The translations under genes and the position numbers were made by a program. Below the pieces are notes generated by a model. The model ran no database searches, had not been told where the DNA came from, and saw nothing but the letters and a program-made list of their open reading frames with translations. DNA of 40,859 nucleotides, from assembly GCA_041158345.1 (NCBI GenBank), contig JBEBBO010000016.1, forward strand, positions 1 to 40,859. Reading direction: 5' to 3'. The DNA is from UBA6136 sp041158345. Lineage in GTDB: Bacteria > Pseudomonadota > Gammaproteobacteria > Methylococcales > Methylococcaceae. This document shows, piece by piece, positions 14,578 to 23,187 of this stretch (the stretch's first letter is position 1; every line of letters begins with the position of its first letter).

Positions 14578-16503
14578 TTAATGCTGCTCGGCTGCCTTGC
14601 CAATCCCGTCGGCTGATTCCCCATTGGAATCCTCGACATTGTGGGGAGTGGATCCCCCCCCGTTGGGCGGCGTTTCATCCCAGTGCTGGGGTGCACGGGG
14701 CGTTTTCCCTGCCATGATGTCATCGATCTGGAAATGATCGATCGTTTCATACTTCATCAACGCATCCGCCATCAGATGCAGCTTATCGAGGTTGTCTTGG
14801 AGGATCCGCTCGCTCCGCTCATAGTTTCGGTCGATGAAGGAACGGATTTCTTCGTCGATCAAATGCGAGGTTTCCTCGGATACCACCTTGTGCTTCGTCA
14901 CCGACCGGCCCAGAAACACTTCGCCTTCTTCCTCACTGTATGCAAGAGGCCCCAGACGCTCCGACAGGCCCCAGCGCGTGACCATGTTACGAGCAAGACT
15001 GGTCGCCCGTTCGATGTCATTTGAAGCGCCCGTGGTCACCTTACGGCGCCCAAAGATGATTTCTTCGGCAATGCGACCCCCAAACAGACTGGATATCTGG
15101 CTCTCCAGTTTCTCAAGGCTCGCGCTGTATTGATCCCGTTCGGGCAGGAACATGGTGATCCCCAGGGCTCGACCGCGGGGCATGATGCTGACCTTGTAGA
15201 CCGGGTCGTGCTCCGGCACCAGACGACCCACGATGGCGTGGCCGGCCTCATGGTAGGCGGTGAGGCGCTTTTCCTCTTCGCTCATGACCATCGAACGGCG
15301 CTCCGCACCCATCAGGATCTTGTCTTTCGCCTTTTCAAAATCCTCCATCTGGACTTCGCGCTTGTTCTTGCGGGCTGCAAAAAGAGCCGCCTCATTGACG
15401 AGATTAGCAAGATCCGCACCGGAAAAACCGGGCGTTCCGCGGGCAAGATAGGAAACCTCCACGTCGCTGGCCAAAGGCACGCGCTTCATGTGGACCTTGA
15501 GAATTTGTTCGCGTCCACGTACGTCAGGCAATCCAACCACCACCTGGCGATCAAAACGGCCGGGGCGCAACAAGGCAGGATCGAGGACATCCGGCCGGTT
15601 GGTTGCCGCGATAACAATGATGCCTTCGGTGCCTTCAAAACCATCCATCTCGACCAGCAGCTGGTTGAGCGTCTGTTCGCGTTCATCGTGCCCGCCCCCA
15701 AGTCCAGCACCGCGGTGCCGCCCTACCGCATCAATTTCGTCGATGAAGATGATGCAGGGCGCATTTTTCTTCGCCTGTTCGAACATGTCGCGAACGCGGG
15801 ATGCGCCGACCCCCACGAACATTTCGACAAAGTCTGAACCGGAGATCGAGAAAAAGGGCACCCGGGCTTCGCCTGCAATAGCCTTGGCCAGAAGCGTCTT
15901 GCCCGTACCCGGCGGGCCCACCATCAGGGCACCCCGAGGAATCTTGCCCCCCAGTTTTTGAAACTTGCTCGGGTCCTTGAGAAAGTCGACCATTTCTTGA
16001 ACGTCTTCCTTGGCCTCCTCGACCCCGGCAACATCCGCAAAAGTGACCTTGATCTGGTCTTCCTCAATCAGACGGGCCTTGCTTTTGCCAAACGACATCG
16101 CACCACGGCCACCGCCCCCTCCTTGCATCTGCCGCATGAAGAAGACCCATACGCCGACGAGGAGCAACATCGGGAACCAGGAGATGAAGACCTGTGTGAG
16201 GAAGGACTGGGACTCCGGAGGATCCACTTTAAAGTCGACATGGTTTTCGACCAGGTCGTCGATCATGTGCGGGTCATTCTGCGGTGCAGTCGTTGAAAAC
16301 CGTTCGCCGGTGCCCACGGTGCCCCGGATTTGGGACCCATCGATGATGACTTGCTTCACCTGCCCGTCCCGCACCGATTGGATGAACTGCGAGTAGGGCA
16401 TGTTGGATTCCTGGGACTTCCTGCCGCCGAAGTTATTGAACATCGACATCAGGACGACGGCCACAACGACCCAAAGAATCACGTTTTTGAGCATGTCATT
16501 CAC
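14578..16503 (-). CDS. ftsH: ATP-dependent membrane zinc protease FtsH
   Basis: A 641-residue membrane-bound AAA protease that degrades sigma32, LpxC and damaged membrane proteins. Membrane helices lie at about 7-23 and 105-124 around a short periplasmic domain. The AAA domain has Walker A GPPGTGKT (196-203), Walker B IIFIDEID (251-258) and the SRH segment ending in RPGRFDR (313-319). The zinc protease motif HEAGH is at 418-422, with the third ligand region downstream. Length matches E. coli (644). The start is GTG 16503 with AGAGG 10 nt upstream; ATG at 16494 is an alternative. The usual upstream neighbour rlmE is absent and recN lies there instead. Its regulators hflK and hflC are encoded on the same strand at 9306-11365. 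Confidence 0.97.
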   Translation of the reverse strand: MNDMLKNVILWVVVAVVLMSMFNNFGGRKSQESNMPYSQFIQSVRDGQVKQVIIDGSQIRGTVGTGERFSTTAPQNDPHMIDDLVENHVDFKVDPPESQSFLTQVFISWFPMLLLVGVWVFFMRQMQGGGGGRGAMSFGKSKARLIEEDQIKVTFADVAGVEEAKEDVQEMVDFLKDPSKFQKLGGKIPRGALMVGPPGTGKTLLAKAIAGEARVPFFSISGSDFVEMFVGVGASRVRDMFEQAKKNAPCIIFIDEIDAVGRHRGAGLGGGHDEREQTLNQLLVEMDGFEGTEGIIVIAATNRPDVLDPALLRPGRFDRQVVVGLPDVRGREQILKVHMKRVPLASDVEVSYLARGTPGFSGADLANLVNEAALFAARKNKREVQMEDFEKAKDKILMGAERRSMVMSEEEKRLTAYHEAGHAIVGRLVPEHDPVYKVSIMPRGRALGITMFLPERDQYSASLEKLESQISSLFGGRIAEEIIFGRRKVTTGASNDIERATSLARNMVTRWGLSERLGPLAYSEEEGEVFLGRSVTKHKVVSEETSHLIDEEIRSFIDRNYERSERILQDNLDKLHLMADALMKYETIDHFQIDDIMAGKTPRAPQHWDETPPNGGGSTPHNVEDSNGESADGIGKAAEQH

Positions 16504-16525
16504 AGTTGCACAACCTCTTGGGGGG

Positions 16526-16547
16526 TAAAACCCCGCTAAATTCGGGG
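16526..16547 (-). terminator. Terminator-like hairpin between recN and ftsH
   Basis: On the minus strand CCCCG (16547-16543) pairs with CGGGG (16535-16531) across a 7-nt loop and is followed by TTTTA. It lies 23 bp before the ftsH start, so it would end the nadK-recN transcript. The stem is short (5 bp), so efficiency may be modest. Confidence 0.5.
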
Positions 16548-16551
16548 GTCC

Positions 16552-16580
16552 ATAGTATCAGGAAGAAAGACCCCATTCAC
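16552..16580 (-). promoter_or_regulatory. ftsH: Possible extended -10 promoter for ftsH
   Basis: The minus strand reads TGATACTAT, an extended -10 element (TACTAT at 16557-16552). The -35 position, 17 nt upstream, is poor (GTGAAT), as is common with an extended -10. Transcription would begin near 16545, within the recN terminator hairpin. No sigma32-type promoter was found here. Confidence 0.35.
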
Positions 16581-16628
16581 TTAATTGGCGACGGGCCACG
16601 CCCGAACGCTCTACTTTGACTTGTTCCT

Positions 16629-18311
16629 TCAGGCGGCTCCGGCCCCTCGGTCCAGCATCTCTCGAGCATGCGCGAGAGTCTGGGCCGTCATCACCACACC
16701 GCCCAGCATTCGGGCGATTTCATCGACCCTTTGCTCAGGGTCGAGAACCTGGACTTCGGTTCGCGTCTGCGCATCCACGGTGGCTTTCGCAACCTTGAGG
16801 TGTTGATGCCCGAGAGCCGCCACCTGCGGAAGATGCGTCACGGACAACACTTGAATGGCGTCGCCGAGCTGCCTGAGCTTTTGCCCGACGACTTCAGCAA
16901 CCCCCCCACCAATGCCACTATCGACCTCATCGAAGATCAGCGTCGAAACACTTTTCCCCCCCGTCAGCGCCACTTGAAGGGCCAGACTGATTCTCGAAAG
17001 CTCGCCACCCGATGCCACCTTGGACAGCGGGCGAAGAGGCATTCCAGGATTGGCACTCACCTGGATCTCGACCTGGTCATCTCCATGGGGCCGGGGAACG
17101 GCATCATCATTGCGTTCAATCTGAAAGACGATCCGCGCTTGGGGCATTCCCAGCTCTCGAACCAGCGCTATGACATCCTGCTCAAGTCCGGCAGCAGCCT
17201 TGCCACGTCGCTCGGAAAGCACGTGACTGAGGTCACGGTACTCCGCCTCTAAAGCCAATACGTCCTCGCGAAGCTGCTCACTCGTCTCGCCCGAGCCGAT
17301 CAGGGACGCTTGCTCGACGCGAAGGACCTCCAGGTGCTCCGCCAAGCCTTCGGGTCGGACCTGATGCTTTCTCGCCAGCCGGTGGACCTCCGCCAGCCGA
17401 TCTTCAAGAAGACTCAAACGGGCGGGGTTCGCCTCATGCCGATCGACCTCGCGTCGAAGACCGATGGCCGCTTCTTTGATTTGCACCAGCGCTTCTTCCA
17501 GAAGGCCCAGGTGGGATTCAAAGTCGGGCACCCAGCCCCTGAGTTCGCTCAATCCCCGATTGGCTTGAGAAAGTCGTTGCACGACAGAACCGGTGTCCGA
17601 TTCATAGAGCACATCCAACTCCCGCTGAGCGATCTCCAGAATTTTTTCCGCGTGAGCCTCTCGGGAGTGCGCCTCAACCAAACCGGCATAGTCTAGATTT
17701 TCAATCTCACACCCTTCGAGCTCGTCGATCTGAAACCCGAGCAATTCGAGTCGACCCTGTCGCTCAAGTCCGCGGGACTCTAGGCCTTCGAGCCGTGTAC
17801 TGGCTTCGCGCCAACGCTTGAATGTCAACTGGACACTCGCCAAGATCTCTTCGTTGCCCGCCGCCGCATCCAGGAGCTTTCTTTGCTCCTGCGACTTCAT
17901 GAGGTGGACATGGGCATGCTGCCCATGAATTTCAAGTAGGAGTTGGGAAAAATCCTGCAACGTCTGCAAGGTCACAGGCGAGCCATTAATGAACGCCCTT
18001 GAACGCCCATCAGCCGCAACAATCCGACGGAGAATGCATTCCTCTTCATCCGCTGAGAGTGCCTGCTCATCCAGCCAGGCTCTGGCGGACGGCGAATCAT
18101 GAAGCAGAAAGGTCAAATTGACCTCCGCACGCTGGGCACCCGGGCGAATACACCCGCTGTCGGCCCGATCGCCCAACGCAAGGCCAAGGGCCGTCAGGAG
18201 GATGGACTTGCCGGCGCCGGTTTCACCCGTCAAAACGGTGAATCCCGGCTCGAGCATCAGGTCCAGTCGGTCGACCACCGCCAGATCCCGTATGGAAATC
18301 GCGTGCAGCAT
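16629..18311 (-). CDS. recN: DNA repair protein RecN
   Basis: A 560-residue SMC-like ATPase (E. coli 553) that helps hold broken DNA ends for recombinational repair. Walker A GETGAGKS is at 29-36. The middle (about 150-370) is a long predicted coiled coil interrupted by hydrophilic stretches. The ABC signature region KVASGGELSRISLAL and Walker B VSTLIFDEVDSGIGG follow near 440-490, with the H-loop at SVTHLPQVAALG. A start at 18338 would overlap nadK by 25 bp; ATG 18311 is chosen because it follows the nadK stop and opens MLHAISIRDLAVVD, as in relatives. It forms an operon with nadK. I checked no SOS box because the promoter would lie before nadK. Confidence 0.96.
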   Translation of the reverse strand: MLHAISIRDLAVVDRLDLMLEPGFTVLTGETGAGKSILLTALGLALGDRADSGCIRPGAQRAEVNLTFLLHDSPSARAWLDEQALSADEEECILRRIVAADGRSRAFINGSPVTLQTLQDFSQLLLEIHGQHAHVHLMKSQEQRKLLDAAAGNEEILASVQLTFKRWREASTRLEGLESRGLERQGRLELLGFQIDELEGCEIENLDYAGLVEAHSREAHAEKILEIAQRELDVLYESDTGSVVQRLSQANRGLSELRGWVPDFESHLGLLEEALVQIKEAAIGLRREVDRHEANPARLSLLEDRLAEVHRLARKHQVRPEGLAEHLEVLRVEQASLIGSGETSEQLREDVLALEAEYRDLSHVLSERRGKAAAGLEQDVIALVRELGMPQARIVFQIERNDDAVPRPHGDDQVEIQVSANPGMPLRPLSKVASGGELSRISLALQVALTGGKSVSTLIFDEVDSGIGGGVAEVVGQKLRQLGDAIQVLSVTHLPQVAALGHQHLKVAKATVDAQTRTEVQVLDPEQRVDEIARMLGGVVMTAQTLAHAREMLDRGAGAA

Positions 18312-18313
18312 GG

Positions 18314-19198
18314 CTAGGCGGGTTGCCCCGAACTCCAATTGAGCTTTGCCCGCAAAATCTCGAAGAAGTCATAGTCTTCGGGGTGAAGGAGCCTGAAAAA
18401 ACGTCCGGACTGCCGAATTTCAATTCGGTCATCCGATTCCAGATTCGGACTGGTCACGCTGTCACAAATGACCCGCGCCCCAAAATTGCGTCCGGCCCGA
18501 AAGGTAATGCCGATCACACTCTCACTGTCGAGGACAATAGGCCGCATGGTCAGCGCGTGGGGGTTGATTGGCGCCAGAACCAGTGCCTTAAGACAGGGCG
18601 AGAGAATCGGACCCCCGACGGAGAGCGCATAAGCCGTTGAACCGGTGGGGGTTGATACGATCAATCCATCGGAACGCTGCGAGTTCAGGAAAACACCATC
18701 GACGTGGGTCACCATCTCGATCATGCTGGTCGCATTGGATCGATGCACGACCACATCATTGACGGCCGATTGCTCAAAGATCTTCTCCCCCTCCCGAATC
18801 ACACTGGCGGTCAGAAGAAAGCGCCGCTCTTCCGTGCAGGCGCCATCCAGCACCTCCTTGAGGCGACCGACCAGATCGACGGGCGAAATATCGGCCAGAA
18901 AACCGAGACGGCCCAGATTCACGCCCAGGAGGGGGACATCGAAAGCGGCGAGAGCCCGTGCGGCCCCCAGGAGGGTGCCATCGCCGCCGACAACCACCGC
19001 AAAATCGACCTGCCGACCCAACTCTTCCAGCGGGACACCGGCGGAAATGCCAAGAATGCGAGCCGTATCGGCTTCCGGCACAATGGCAACCCCGCGGCTG
19101 GCCAAAAATCGCTGCAGTTCACCCAACGCCTCACCGACCCGCTCGGCATCAGGCTTGGCAATCAGGCCGGCGACTCGAAATCGAATTGCATCATTCAT
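18314..19198 (-). CDS. nadK: NAD kinase
   Basis: A 294-residue cytoplasmic enzyme (E. coli 292) that phosphorylates NAD to NADP with ATP. The GGDGT motif is at 71-75 (VVVGGDGTLLGAARAL). Further conserved blocks are LGRLGFLAD, the NDVVVHR segment, QRSDGLIVSTPTGSTAYALS and the Gly-rich GGPILSP. The frame extends upstream to a TTG at 19261, but ATG 19198 (MNDAIRFRVAGLIAKPDA) fits the family length better. Neither start has a convincing Shine-Dalgarno. It is divergent from hrcA and is followed directly by recN, the usual gammaproteobacterial pairing. Confidence 0.95.
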   Translation of the reverse strand: MNDAIRFRVAGLIAKPDAERVGEALGELQRFLASRGVAIVPEADTARILGISAGVPLEELGRQVDFAVVVGGDGTLLGAARALAAFDVPLLGVNLGRLGFLADISPVDLVGRLKEVLDGACTEERRFLLTASVIREGEKIFEQSAVNDVVVHRSNATSMIEMVTHVDGVFLNSQRSDGLIVSTPTGSTAYALSVGGPILSPCLKALVLAPINPHALTMRPIVLDSESVIGITFRAGRNFGARVICDSVTSPNLESDDRIEIRQSGRFFRLLHPEDYDFFEILRAKLNWSSGQPA

Positions 19199-19296
19199 GG
19201 TGGATGAAGGGCATTCAGCGATGGACAGAGCGGGATTCCGGAAAAAGGACCTTCGATCCAAAGCCCCCTTCGTGAGCGGTCTATGTTAAGTCGATC

Positions 19297-19325
19297 TTGA
19301 CACAGAATCTAGGGATTGCTAGTTT
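19297..19325 (+). promoter_or_regulatory. hrcA: Sigma70-type promoter of the hrcA-grpE-dnaK operon
   Basis: A perfect -35 TTGACA (19297-19302) and a -10 TAGTTT (19320-19325) are separated by 17 nt. The CIRCE element starts at the next base, which places it over the expected transcription start, the normal position for HrcA repression. Confidence 0.65.
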
Positions 19326-19352
19326 TTGGCACTCCTGAACCGAGAGTGCTAA
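19326..19352 (+). promoter_or_regulatory. CIRCE element, HrcA operator
   Basis: TTGGCACTC, 9 nt, GAGTGCTAA. This is the CIRCE consensus (TTAGCACTC, N9, GAGTGCTAA) with a single mismatch in the left arm. It lies directly upstream of hrcA and overlaps the predicted transcript start, so HrcA should repress this operon in the absence of heat stress, with GroE as the usual co-factor. Confidence 0.95.
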
Positions 19353-19363
19353 TTTCTCCCATC

Positions 19364-20422
19364 GTGCCGATCCAACCGCCCCTCAACGATCGAGCCCAAC
19401 ACCTCCTGAAGGTGCTTGTGGAGCGTTATATTGATGACGGGCAGCCGGTCGGATCGAGGGCTTTGGCGAAGGAGGCAGGGCTGAACTTGAGCCCGGCCAC
19501 CATCCGGAACGTCATGGCCGACCTTGAGGATCTGGGACTCATCACGGCCCCGCACACCAGTGCCGGACGGATGCCGACCACGTCCGGGTATCGGCTTTTC
19601 ATCGACACCCTTTTGACCGTTCGCCCGCTGGAAGAAACCTTCATCCGGCAACTTCAGGCAGAAATGGTCCAGCAACAATCCCCTGCGGACCTTCTCGAAG
19701 CCACATCCAGGCTGCTCTCTGAAACCACGCACATGGCCGGCGTCGTCATGCTCCCAAGGCATGAAACCCGAACCTTCACGCACATCGAGTTTTTGCCCTT
19801 ATCGGAAGGTCGCCTGCTAGTGATCCTGATCTCAGGACAACAAGAGATTCAGAACAAGATCATTCAAGCACCGAGGGACTTCACCCCAGCAGAACTTCAA
19901 GCCGCCGCAAATTTTCTCAACAGCCGTTTTGCTGGTCGAGACGTCAGTCAAGTCAAAGAAACCCTCTTAAGGGAGGTCAAGGAGGCCCGCGAAAAGCTGA
20001 GCCAGGAACTGCTTGATGCCGCACATCTGAGTGAATTGGCCCTCAATCCGTCCGCCCCCCCAAGAAAACCCCTGCTGGTCAGCGGTGAAATCAACCTCAT
20101 GGATTTCTCGGAACTGGCGCATATCGATCAGTTTCGCCACCTCTTTGAAACCCTGCACCAAAAGGAAGACATGGTTCGTCTCATGGACCGGTGCATCCAA
20201 TCCCCCGGGGTCAAGATCTTTATCGGCGAGGAATCGGGGCATCGTGCCTTCGACCAATGCAGTCTCGTGACCTCGGCCTACAGCATCAATGATCAGGCCG
20301 TTGGCGTCTTGGGCGTGATCGGTCCGACCCGCATGGAGTACGAGCGGGTCATCCCTTTGGTCGACCTCACCGCAAAACTGGTGGGCGCGGCCTTGAATCT
20401 CCAAAGTTTGCCCCCACTTTAG
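19364..20422 (+). CDS. hrcA: Heat-inducible transcription repressor HrcA
   Basis: A 352-residue repressor that binds CIRCE. The N-terminal winged helix reads NDRAQHLLKVLVERYIDDGQ with PVGSRAL, then the LSPATIRNVMADLEDLGL recognition helix and the HTSAGRMPTT segment. A GAF-like domain and dimerisation region follow (TRTFTHIEFLPL; INLMDFSELAHIDQ). The frame is open further upstream to TTG 19316, but that start would lie before CIRCE. GTG 19364 is chosen because the alternatives (TTG 19316, GTG 19346) fall before or inside the operator and add residues not typical of HrcA. First gene of hrcA-grpE-dnaK-dnaJ. Confidence 0.95.
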   Translation: MPIQPPLNDRAQHLLKVLVERYIDDGQPVGSRALAKEAGLNLSPATIRNVMADLEDLGLITAPHTSAGRMPTTSGYRLFIDTLLTVRPLEETFIRQLQAEMVQQQSPADLLEATSRLLSETTHMAGVVMLPRHETRTFTHIEFLPLSEGRLLVILISGQQEIQNKIIQAPRDFTPAELQAAANFLNSRFAGRDVSQVKETLLREVKEAREKLSQELLDAAHLSELALNPSAPPRKPLLVSGEINLMDFSELAHIDQFRHLFETLHQKEDMVRLMDRCIQSPGVKIFIGEESGHRAFDQCSLVTSAYSINDQAVGVLGVIGPTRMEYERVIPLVDLTAKLVGAALNLQSLPPL

Positions 20423-20494
20423 ATAATTAAGCCCAGCGACCCCTGGAAAGCTGGCATTCCGAAACTTGCAATCACTTACGAGGAGCTGCTCCGC

Positions 20495-21067
20495 ATGAGC
20501 CCTGATGACGTTTTGCCAGAAGAACCCCAAGTTGCCGATACAACGCAGACTGAGGAATCCGTCTCTGGCGATGCACCCAATGAAACCCCCACGATTGAGA
20601 CCCTGACACAGGCCTTGGCATCGGCACAGGAAAAAGCGCAGGAGAACTGGGATCGCTACATCAGAACCCAAGCCGAGCTTGAAAACCTCAAGCGCCGAGC
20701 GGAAAAGGACGTCCAGAACGCGCATAAATTCGCGATCGAAAAATTTGCCCGGGAACTCCTGAGTGTGGCCGATAGCCTCGAACTGGGTCTTGGCGTGGAA
20801 TCCAGTGACCATCCGGAAGTCGCAAAGCTTCGTGAAGGCATGGAACTCACCTTAAAGCAGCTCATCGCCAGCTTTGAGAAATTCCAGCTGGTGGCCGTGA
20901 ACCCCGAAGGCGAGAAGTTCAATCCCGAACTGCATCAGGCCATGGCCATGCAGCCGACGCCGGATGCTGAAGCCAACAGCGTCCTGAAGGTTTACCAAAA
21001 AGGTTACCTCCTTAGCGAGCGTCTGTTGCGCCCTGCCATGGTCGTCGTGGCACAGGCCCCGCAATAA
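20495..21067 (+). CDS. grpE: Nucleotide exchange factor GrpE
   Basis: A 190-residue cofactor that releases ADP from DnaK. The acidic disordered N-terminus (1-35, rich in Glu, Thr and Pro) is followed by a long helix for dimerisation (about 40-90, with NWDRYIRTQAELENLKRRAE) and the beta-rich C-terminal head (FNPELHQAMAMQ; VYQKGYLLSERLLRPAMVVV). The Shine-Dalgarno GGAG at 20482-20485 lies inside a small hairpin with CTCC at 20489-20492, just before the ATG. It sits 72 bp after hrcA and 88 bp before dnaK. Confidence 0.96.
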   Translation: MSPDDVLPEEPQVADTTQTEESVSGDAPNETPTIETLTQALASAQEKAQENWDRYIRTQAELENLKRRAEKDVQNAHKFAIEKFARELLSVADSLELGLGVESSDHPEVAKLREGMELTLKQLIASFEKFQLVAVNPEGEKFNPELHQAMAMQPTPDAEANSVLKVYQKGYLLSERLLRPAMVVVAQAPQ

Positions 21068-21071
21068 CCCT

Positions 21072-21099
21072 CTTGAAAACCCGGAACTGATCCCAATAT
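21072..21099 (+). promoter_or_regulatory. dnaK: Sigma32 (RpoH)-type heat-shock promoter for dnaK
   Basis: CTTGAAA (21072-21078), 13 nt, CCCAATAT (21092-21099). This fits the RpoH consensus CTTGAAA, 11-17 nt, CCCCATNT with one clear mismatch in the -10. It lies in the grpE-dnaK gap and would start a transcript of about 50 nt leader before dnaK. Together with CIRCE at hrcA, it suggests dual negative and positive heat-shock control. Confidence 0.75.
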
Positions 21100-21155
21100 C
21101 GGCTTCAGATTCCTAAGGAATACCCTCATTTCAGCGTTTTATCCCGGAGAACAGC

Positions 21156-23084
21156 ATGTCAAAAATTATCGGCATCGATTTGGGCACCACGAATTCCTGT
21201 GTGGCCATCCTTGAGGGCGGCAAGCCCCGGGTGATCGAGAATTCCGAAGGCGCACGGACCACCCCGTCGATCGTTGCCTTCGCACCTGACAACGAAGTCT
21301 TGGTCGGCCAGTCCGCCAAGCGTCAGGCCGTCACCAACCCCACCAATACGCTTTACGCCGTCAAGCGCCTGATCGGGCGTCGATTCAAGGACGCCGAAGT
21401 TCAGAAAGACATTCACCTGGTGCCTTTCAAGATTGTCGGCGCGGACAATGGCGATGCATGGGTTGAAGCCAACGGCAAGAAAATGGCGCCGCCGGAAGTG
21501 TCTGCGCGCGTTTTGATGAAGCTGAAGAAAGACGCTGAGGCATTCCTCGGTGAGGAAGTGACTGAAGCCGTCATCACGGTTCCGGCCTACTTCAATGACT
21601 CACAACGTCAGGCCACCAAGGATGCCGGCCGCATTGCAGGCCTCGAAGTCAAGCGCATCATCAACGAACCGACCGCAGCCGCCATGGCTTTTGGCCTGGA
21701 TCGTAAGCAAGGTGACATGAAAGTTGCGGTCTACGACCTCGGCGGCGGGACCTTCGACGTCTCGATCATTGAAATTGCTGAAGTCGATGGCGAACATCAG
21801 TTTGAAGTCCTTTCAACCAATGGGGACACCCACTTGGGCGGTGAAGACTTCGACCTTCGCATCATTGACTGGCTCTGTGATGAATTCAAAAAGGAAAGTG
21901 GCATTGATCTCCACAACGATCCTTTGGCGCTGCAGCGCCTCAAGGAAGCCGCGGAAAAGGCCAAGATCGAACTGTCATCCAGCCAGCAGACCGATATCAA
22001 TCTGCCGTACGTGACCGCAGATGCCACAGGTCCCAAGCACTTGAATCTCAAACTGACCCGCGCCAAGCTCGAATCCTTGGTCGAGGATTTGGTCCTGAGG
22101 ACTCGTGCGCCTTGCGAAACAGCCATCAAGGACTCAGGCCTCAAGGCCAGCGACATCGACGAAATCATTCTCGTGGGTGGTCAGAGCCGGATGCCGAAAG
22201 TTCAGGAAATGGTCACGGAGATCTTTGGTCGGGAACCCCGCAAGGATGTGAATCCTGACGAAGCCGTCGCGCTGGGTGCGGCCATCCAGGGCGGCGTTCT
22301 CGGCGGTCAGGTCAAGGACGTTCTGCTTCTCGATGTCACCCCGCTGTCACTGGGCATCGAAACCCTGGGCGGCGTCATGACCAAGCTCATTGAAAAGAAC
22401 ACCACCATCCCGACCAAAACCGGCCAGGTGTTCTCAACGGCAGATGACAACCAGACCGCGGTGACGATCCATGTGCTTCAGGGTGAACGTGAAATGTCCA
22501 AGGACAATAAGTCCCTTGGCCGTTTCGATCTCGCCGACATTCCGCCGGCCCCCCGCGGCATGCCCCAGATCGAGGTCACCTTCGACATCGATGCGAACGG
22601 GATTCTGCATGTCTCGGCGAAGGACAAGGCGACCGGCAAGGAGCAGTCCATCCGGATCACCGCATCCAGCGGTCTGAGTGACGATGAAATCCAGCGGATG
22701 GTTCGCGATGCGGAACTCCATGCGGAGGAAGACAAGCGAATCCATGAACTGGTTCAGGCCAGAAATCAGGCGGACTCCCTGATCCACGCAGCTCAGAAGA
22801 CGGTGAGTGAACTCGGAGACGGCGTCCAGGCCGATGAAAAGACCCAGATCGAGGCCGCCATCAGTGAATTGAAGGAAGCCATCGCGGGTGACGACAAGGA
22901 CGCGATTGATGAAAAGACCCAGAAGCTGACCGAAGTTTCCGGAAAGCTGGCCGAACGGCTCTACGCCCAAAAGGGTGCCGAAGGCGCGGCTCCGGACATG
23001 GGTGCTGCCGGCGCTTCCTCATCCGCTGCGCACGACGACATCGTCGATGCGGAGTTCGAAGAAGTGAAGGACGACAAGAAGTAA
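21156..23084 (+). CDS. dnaK: Chaperone Hsp70 (DnaK)
   Basis: A 642-residue Hsp70 (E. coli 638). The ATPase domain (1-385) starts KIIGIDLGTTNSCVAI and has the phosphate-2 motif VYDLGGGTFDVSII and the adenosine motif GGQSRMPKVQ. The interdomain linker reads KDVLLLDVTPLSLGIE. The substrate-binding beta-sandwich (about 390-505) and helical lid (about 510-610) follow, ending in a Gly/Ala-rich tail and the conserved EEVKDDKK terminus that contacts co-chaperones. Full length with no missing motif. Flanked by grpE and dnaJ on the same strand. Confidence 0.99.
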   Translation: MSKIIGIDLGTTNSCVAILEGGKPRVIENSEGARTTPSIVAFAPDNEVLVGQSAKRQAVTNPTNTLYAVKRLIGRRFKDAEVQKDIHLVPFKIVGADNGDAWVEANGKKMAPPEVSARVLMKLKKDAEAFLGEEVTEAVITVPAYFNDSQRQATKDAGRIAGLEVKRIINEPTAAAMAFGLDRKQGDMKVAVYDLGGGTFDVSIIEIAEVDGEHQFEVLSTNGDTHLGGEDFDLRIIDWLCDEFKKESGIDLHNDPLALQRLKEAAEKAKIELSSSQQTDINLPYVTADATGPKHLNLKLTRAKLESLVEDLVLRTRAPCETAIKDSGLKASDIDEIILVGGQSRMPKVQEMVTEIFGREPRKDVNPDEAVALGAAIQGGVLGGQVKDVLLLDVTPLSLGIETLGGVMTKLIEKNTTIPTKTGQVFSTADDNQTAVTIHVLQGEREMSKDNKSLGRFDLADIPPAPRGMPQIEVTFDIDANGILHVSAKDKATGKEQSIRITASSGLSDDEIQRMVRDAELHAEEDKRIHELVQARNQADSLIHAAQKTVSELGDGVQADEKTQIEAAISELKEAIAGDDKDAIDEKTQKLTEVSGKLAERLYAQKGAEGAAPDMGAAGASSSAAHDDIVDAEFEEVKDDKK

Positions 23085-23107
23085 GAGGCCGCCAAGGCAT
23101 CTTTCTC

Positions 23108-23177
23108 CCTGGGGTGATCTCGAGGATTGCCCCAGGCCCTCTCCCCTAAACTAAGGAGCCGCGGTCAATGCCGCGGC
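23108..23177 (+). promoter_or_regulatory. Two hairpins in the dnaK-dnaJ gap, one separating the dnaJ ribosome-binding site from its start
   Basis: CCTGGGG (23108-23114) pairs with CCCCAGG (23130-23136). A stronger stem, GCCGCGG (23158-23164) with CCGCGGC (23171-23177) and a 6-nt loop, follows. The only good Shine-Dalgarno, AAGGAG (23153-23158), touches the 5' foot of the second stem, while the dnaJ ATG is 10 nt after its 3' foot. If the stem forms, it brings the two near. The stem is followed by ATTTTG, so it might instead act as a weak attenuator lowering DnaJ relative to DnaK. Confidence 0.6.
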
Positions 23178-23187
23178 ATTTTGCGTC

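Noticed and set aside
15130..15837. 235-codon plus-strand open frame
   Set aside because: Antisense to the AAA domain of ftsH; no independent support.
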